DNA from: Ichthyophonus hoferi
Lineage: Eukaryota; Opisthokonta; Ichthyosporea; Ichthyophonida; Ichthyophonidae
Direction of reading: 5' to 3'
Length of the DNA: 14,046 bases
Assembly (NCBI GenBank): GCA_002751075.1
Contig: NAOQ01000113.1
Coordinates: forward strand, 91,783 to 105,828
How positions within the stretch are numbered: the stretch's first letter is position 1; every line of letters starts with the position of its first letter. The position numbers were made by a program, and so were the translations under genes. Below, one piece after another: positions 7,222 through 14,046 of the stretch. The notes under the pieces are model-generated. The model saw nothing but the letters and a program-made list of their open reading frames with translations. It ran no database searches and was not told the origin of the DNA.

Positions 7222-10200
7222 TAACTCATCAGCTTGCTAATTTACGGTTATTTGGAATCCCCAGTAGATACTACAGAATTCCAGAGCGATTTGTTATTTA
7301 CTGAGCTAATCTCAGCAAAACCTAATTGTATAGGCGTGTGCACAGATTGAAATTCTATCACATGGTTTGCAATCTGTTTTGAAAAAGTCTCCTGTTTTTA
7401 GCATAATGGAATATATTCACAATGAGAATTATTACGGTTACATTGTACCCCGTATGGTACGTTAGTAGCATAGTGTATTGTCTTAGCACTGGTTACACTT
7501 ATGTATAAGCATAAACGCAGTAACGCCCATAAGAAGGCAGTTGCGTAGACTGCTATGTCAGTGTAAAAACTATGCCAAGAACTGGTTAGTTCCTAATAAA
7601 CTGAATTGAAATGCTCTCCAGCACCTGCAGGAAAATGTTTATCTAGGAATGAAAAAATAATTGGGTACCCTGAAGCTCGTTGACAAGTCATTAGGACTAC
7701 CACAGATTGTTATGTTATATATACTATTACTTGTTATTACTACACAAGTATAGACTATATTAAGGTACAATTGGTATATTACATAGCCGCGTACCAAGTG
7801 TTAAAAGTAACTATCAAATAGTACATTAACACCTAACATTAAATTAATAATGTTCAAACTCCTAGCATAGCCAACTGGATTTGAATATTAGTAATTGTTT
7901 AATGCATAATAGTTAACCAAACATAACACAATGCTTAACTAGAACGTCTAAAGTGTAAAAGGTGCTAGCTGTGTTGGTATTTCATTACGGTTCTAAACAC
8001 AGTAAAACGACTAACTATACAATACCAAGTGGTCTTCACTACAAAATATTACACTAATACTAAAATACTTAACGTAATTTTGGTGGGCCCCCAAAAGGCA
8101 GAAAAACATTTGGCCTGGAACAAACATGTCCTTGGAAGCTTCCAATAGGTACACAATTAGCATTCCAGAAACTTTACATTTGAATCATGCACATTTCAAT
8201 ACTACTTCCATATTAACCAATCTAAATGCTACATATTTGTCTTGTTAATTGATAGGGATTGGAGCAAAAGACTACATCTCTTATTAAACCGTCAAGAAAC
8301 TCTTGACTTAGACTACCTCAAGACAGAACCTACACCAGGAGAGGAAGTTAACACCTCGTAAAGTAAATCTGTATCTATAAACCTTAATAGGAAGAGTTTT
8401 GCTATTAACCATATTTCCAATAGTTTGCAATCTTTCTATAGAGTAAATAGTACTTCAGTGCAATAGTACACTTTATGCTCATCTAATTGGTTTTTAAAGG
8501 CTATCGTTCCACTCTTGAAAGGGATATGTTGGCACTGTACTTTGATAAATCTCTTGGTGCTGCAATCTGCTATATTTAACTTTTTATTCTTCTGCTCTGG
8601 ATTTCAATATAATACTATGTTGTTGGCGATTTGGTAGTAGCTCCAACAAGAGAAGTATTACTACTAGACGTAGTAGTGCTAGAGTCAGGGTAGAGTGGTG
8701 TATGGGTGTTACGATCACAACTTTACAATCACACTTAAACATACTAATTAATCATTACGATCATGGGCTAGACCAATGCATGGTTACTATTATACCACAT
8801 CAATTAAACAATACTATTGCGATAATAATCTCACTTCTTGCTATTGATTCATTGGTGATATCTGAATGTCAAATCTTTATCTAAGGTTTACATCTTTTCT
8901 GCTTCCGGGTTGGTTATTGTAATTTTATAATTGAATTTTCGTAGGGAGTTAGGTATGGTATTTATTTAGGATCATATTACAATAATCTTGTTGAATTTGG
9001 TTGGATTAATGCGATTATGATATTATTTGATGGTGAGTGTGGCCTATCAGCTACGTAGGTGAGCACCAGAGCAATAATAATACAGCTATGATGTAATTGG
9101 ATTGGTGATTTGTATCTGTCGTTATTCAACCAGTTATAAATACACGTGCTTAGATTGACTACTTTGTAATTTAAGTCGTATAGTAAATGTTTTTTATATA
9201 GACACATGATATACCCAGACTCTCGCGTGAAGAAAATGTAATAATAGCTGATGTCAGTGACAACAGATGAGTCTTAATTTCCTTGATAGGCAATAACTCT
9301 TTTATTTAACAAAATACCTATAAGTCTCATCTTGGTAAATAATAAGATTAAGCAATCAAATATAAATACCGGGATAGCAATATTATTATTAAAAACATCG
9401 GTACACGCAAGCCTTCAGCATGTTAATTGCAAACTTAAAGAGCCTAAAGGTAAACACATCTAACAATATTTTGTGAGCAATCCAAGTAAATCGTATTCAA
9501 TGTATTTCTCTCAGTTTTCATGATTTTCATAGTTCATTGCTAAGTGTGTCCAGGTCACCGTAACCTTACACATTCACATCTTTTTAAGGGCTTCGTTAAA
9601 GGTCTTGATACGAAACTCCTTGTTGGTTCAAATATTTTTAACTTATGCGCTTGTTTTGAGTAGACTTTAAAAGTTGGGCATCTAATATTTATAATGGAAA
9701 AAATAACCTTCCAGTCAATTCGTGTCAACGATAATCAACTAAATTTAAATAAATATTTTTCCCAAGGTTTGTTTACCAGAGGGTTTTTAGTTGTGTAGGC
9801 CCCCCATGACGTCATTTTAATTATAATCGTATACTTTTATTTCGGTATAGCCAATGGATAGCCCTTGCCGAGCATGGGATAAAGATTGAGATATTATCTT
9901 TTTCCCATCTATATTGTGTTGGAAGATTTGCGCATGGGTATAGACTGTATCAATTCCCAGATACTCATTTTAAGGCAATTTTTATTTTTATTTTATGGCC
10001 TTGTTGGCGGCCCGTGAAAAAAGAGCCCACACATGGTGTGGCATATAATTATATTGTTTCACAATTTACGATGACAACATAGTTGGTCTTATTGGCTCTA
10101 GTTAGATTTCAAATTTCGGGTTAGGTGTCACTGAACGACCCTGATGGATGCAAACCAAGTACAACTATTATTTAAGCACTAACCTTTTGCAATTACAATA

Positions 10201-13200
10201 TGGCATGAACGCATGTGTATTATAGGAGTAGATGTTTTCTTCTTTCTATATTAACAGCAGGTTTAGCTTTTAATAAAGCTTTTAGTAGTATAGTTATAGT
10301 TTTAATGGTGAAAATACGTATTCAAAAGCCAAATATTATTGTATATAAATATGTAAATAATAGATAATTATTACAATTAATCCTCACTGAAGTGATTAGT
10401 TTGACATATCGGGGACTAATTACGATTAATTTTTAGAGGTAAGCCTAACGTAATGTTTTAAGCTAAGACAACAGCTCTAAATCGGGTATATGCTGAGCCG
10501 TTCTCGTTTTTTTAATATCACTCGCAGCATAGGAACAGTACTATTTCAAAAAAATATTCAATTTGAACTGAAATTAAAGTTTGACTTAAGCTACAAAAAA
10601 AAGACCTCATGTATTCCGATAATTCAGGTCAGTGACCGGCCCAGGCAATATTTTTTTTTGGCAACACCAGAAAGCGACCCTTCAATTTTTGAGCCAATGG
10701 GCTACTGTGAATGATATGTTAAACGTGGCATTTTAATGGCACGGCCTGGGGTCCATATCGGAATGCCTTTGAAATTTAGTATTGATATTCGGAATGTGTC
10801 CTTGCATTAAAAACATAGGCTACCAATCAAAAGCAGTAAAAATATCACGAAAAGTCTTTATGCCACAGATTTTGGAAACATATCTATTTATTTATTTTGA
10901 AATGGGTCTGAATAAAAAGGCTGGTGGCTTGGTATTTTGCGCCCCACTCTTCACCATTATTAAAGCGTAGTTTACAAATGCTCTCTAAAGAGTCGAAGTC
11001 TCTTTGAGCGACGAATCTTTTTTTATCTCGTGCTTCTACTCGACTTATATGGATATACTAGAGTTATTTTCTACTCGCTTACACAGTCAATCAATCAGTT
11101 AGAAGGGTGTCCACGCTCAATAGTACGCGTACTGGTTTTAATTTTACACGATCTTAACTAGCAATCAAAAGTATTCTTAACCTTCCATTTTAGGTAAAAC
11201 CAACATTCCCAAAGGGGCGTGCACGTGAAACTGACTAGTTTAAACGCTGCCAGGATTATGATTGCTTAGAATAAGTCGAAGCATGTGAGCATGTCGAGTT
11301 CCGGCTCTGCATCCTCAAAGCAAATTGTAAATGCCCTTTCCAAGATCCAAAAGATGCACAATAATTATGAAAATATTTATATAGTTTTTTACTTTAATAT
11401 TAAAAACATAACATAAATACATATTTTATATTTAGTTACTATATTAAAACAAAATCTAAAAGTAGTCTGTAAGACACCCAAATAATAAATCCATGGAATG
11501 CCATTGACTATATATCATAAGGGAAACAAATTTGCATTTATACTCGTTTTTCAAATAATTGTACGCAGTGACTGTAAGATTGTCTAGGTCAAATTATATA
11601 AAATCATTCATGGAGTTTATAACAAAATAAAAATAATAATAGATTAAATAAATTATATATTTTTACTTTGTAATAACCGAACACAAGAATAAGTAACTGC
11701 AATATTCCGTAGAGCCTTTAGAATTCAATTAAAATATCTTGCCAAAGCAAAAGTTAATTAGACTGAGAAGTGAACGTTAATCAATTGTCTAAAGGCTTGT
11801 CATTGGACGGCATGCATCACGTGGCCAAACCAGGGGGTATACCAGCGTTTACATTTGGAATGTTTGTGATGTGATCAGTCTATTTACAATAGCACATGCT
11901 TTCAGTGATGCCATGAGCCAAGGAGTTATTTTTACCTTAACCAATAATATCGACTGTTAATTGTTAATTGTGTACATCAGTAATATCAGTACGTGACATA
12001 TTTTAACCGTGCATAATAAAATTATCGATATGCTTTAATTAAGTAGGTAAAGTATCAGTGTGCACTTCTAATAGACACTACCTTAAGTGTTTTCACATTT
12101 ACTCCATGGGGTCTTGAGATTTAATTTAGTCCCATATTATTTAATCACTCTATGAGAAGCGTTAACTTCACGATGTACAAAAGTTTTCTTATGTTATTGG
12201 TTTTTGTACTTTGTTTGTATGACACTAAAAATCAATATTATCATTATCTTTCATTAACTTAATAAAACCCAATATCCTTATTTTATAAAGATTGTTTTAT
12301 AAAGTATATTTGATAAAAACGTATAACACGACATAAGGAACAGGATGTTAGTTATTTGTTAATTTTGATTTTTCTACTTGTATACGGAAATGAGACAACT
12401 CGAGCAAAATAGACCTAATAAAACCCAAATGGCTCCTCATACTCAATTCAACATTATACTACAGGTAGATTAGGGCCTCCAAGTTACAAGGACCATAATA
12501 CCTCTTCTTAATTGGAAGGCAAAAAAAATTATGTCTTTGGTAATTTAATTAACTAAGCCATATCATATGGCAGTTTATCTTTATGCCATAATAACAAAAA
12601 TAGAAATAATGTTAGGAATACACCATACCATGAACAATAGAAGATACAGAACATTTTAAACTATATCTAAAAAACTTCATGTGATGCTTGATACGGTACC
12701 TTTTTGTTACGATCAGACACCCTTTTTTTTTTTTTTTTTTTCTGTGAAAATTATCCCACTTTAATATAAAGAAGCAATCCAAGTGAATTTCGGGATACTT
12801 GATCAAACATAACATGGTAGCCAATAGACAGGGCCCTGCAAGGCGTGTGATGGGTTATGCTGCTTTTAAAATAATGAGCACTAATGACTATCCGTGAGTA
12901 CTATTGGTCAATATATAAAATGCTTTAGGTCAGCCTTGTGTAAGAGACTATTAGCCATTATTACAACGTATTTGGTGAGTGTTGCCACAAAATTTAAGAA
13001 TATTCAACAATATTACAAAAATATTTACAATTTTTTTTAAATTCTGTGACGAGGAACCAAAACATTATGATGAAATTAAAAAATAATGAAACAAACCTCA
13101 ATAATAATGAGGCCAAGTTTGCAATCTTGACGGGTATCTTAGAGCGGCATATTCAAAATATCCCTAATTTTTATTGCAGAGAATTTCAAGTCAAAGTAAA

Positions 13201-14046
13201 TTGCTGACTGCTGAGGATGACGACAGAGGAATTATATGTATCCAACCACTATTTCAAGTGTTTCTTTCTATTGGTCTTTGAAAACAGATAAAACTCATTA
13301 TTGGTTAATAACGTCTAGATAAAGGTAGATAAACCAGTAGCAATGACGATAGAGTGACTTCAATAACTGTAAAAATGAAATATATTAATATAAAAAATGT
13401 TTTAAAACAAATTAAGGCTTTAATATATAATTTTTATATATTTTTTATTTAACATTTAATAATAAATATAATTAAGAATATATATAATGGAAAAGCCAAA
13501 CTGAGAATATAGATAGATTACCCAGATCAACACATCTGGTTGACGGTTTGAAATTGACAAAGCAAGTAAAATCCCCCTCGACTAATTAAGGTAATTTGCA
13601 GGGGGTCTATCGGCAGGTCAGAGGATAGCAATTGTAATGGTGCTAATATCCTAGCCAGCCTGTTATGTATTATCTATTTATGACTGAATATGTTTTTTAA
13701 CTTTTATTGAATATTTCTGTACGGTCGCCATATTTTGTATGTGTTCATCTTTTTCCTTTCCATTTTTTTTTATGACCACACACGTTCTATAGAGTGCTGA
13801 TTGCCGCTTTACATTCATCTTTTAGGTATTTATGTTTGAATTCAAATTCAAATACTTTATAAGCTGGTGGTCTCTTTCCTGTTTTCCTCTCTTTATTTTC
13901 CAGTATTCTTTTACGAAAGTACTTTCTTGTGAACAAGTCACACATGGCCCTCTTACCATTACCGATGAATTATAAGCATTGTATGCTAGTGTTAGCAAAG
14001 AGCAAACAAGACAGTGCCTTGCATAACAGGCGTACACATTTGTCTA
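7222..14046. other. Long AT-rich intergenic stretch without supported genes
   Basis: All frames are short and show no known domain or consistent splice structure. Isolated sites include a 7-bp-stem hairpin (ACTACTA-GACG-TAGTAGT) at 8660-8677, a CRE-type palindrome TGACGTCA at 9807-9814, a CACGTG at 11818-11823 and a T19 tract at 12723-12741. Without context none is evidence of function. At the right edge an acceptor-like pyrimidine tract ending in CAG at 13901-13903 precedes frames open to the window end. Confidence 0.6.
12723..12741. repeat. T19 homopolymer
   Basis: An uninterrupted run of 19 T. It could be the tail of a minus-strand retrocopy, but the adjoining sequence is not recognisable and I see no flanking target duplication. 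Confidence 0.9.

Noticed and set aside
10490-10970. Two neighbouring plus-strand frames (10490-10714, 10782-10970)
   Set aside because: No conserved motif, no convincing splice link between them, and ordinary AT-rich composition.
12612-12824. 70-codon minus-strand frame with a lysine run
   Set aside because: The lysines come from the T19 tract; no domain and no splice context.

Overview
The window reads as nuclear DNA of a eukaryote, most likely a non-vertebrate animal. It is AT-rich, carries several microsatellites, has GT-AG introns, and holds one recognisable multi-exon gene in the first 3.9 kb. The remaining ~10 kb shows no gene I can support.

The gene, on the plus strand at about 359-3900, is the histone RNA hairpin-binding protein (stem-loop binding protein, SLBP). 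No single long ORF shows it. The pieces become clear when exons are joined by reading phase. Coding exon 1 (359-971) encodes a disordered amino-terminal region with an SDWA motif. Exon 2 (1219-1324) carries the start of the RNA-binding domain (RQKQIDYGKNTIGYERY). Exon 3 (1777 to about 1930) carries its second half (TPDKY, SKRTFD, WRRALHKWDP). Exon 4 (about 2487-2557) and exon 5 (3596-3665) encode an acidic tail. Exon 5 is followed by a ~230 nt 3' UTR with four TGTA motifs and AATAAA at 3876-3881. Phases agree across all joins and give a protein of about 332-337 residues. The exon 1/2 join, the start of exon 4 and above all the end of exon 3 are uncertain, because several splice sites fit there.

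Some of the strongest-looking splice signals are not the ones needed for the full protein: an acceptor at 1429-1430, an acceptor at 1172-1173 and a GTACGT donor at 1877 inside the RNA-binding domain. Using them would truncate or damage the domain, so the gene may be regulated by alternative splicing.

Regions: 1-105 is a TC microsatellite, and 106-358 is the 5' flank or 5' UTR. Introns contain TA repeats (1126-1158, 2148-2176), a pentamer-type TTATA repeat (2720-2783) and a 1 kb strongly pyrimidine-rich last intron. From 3.9 to 14 kb the DNA is AT-rich and largely featureless. The exception is a pair of diverged direct repeats (5655-6072 and 6614-7216) flanked by TAATA, which may be the remains of a small LTR-type element, plus a few hairpins and a T19 tract.
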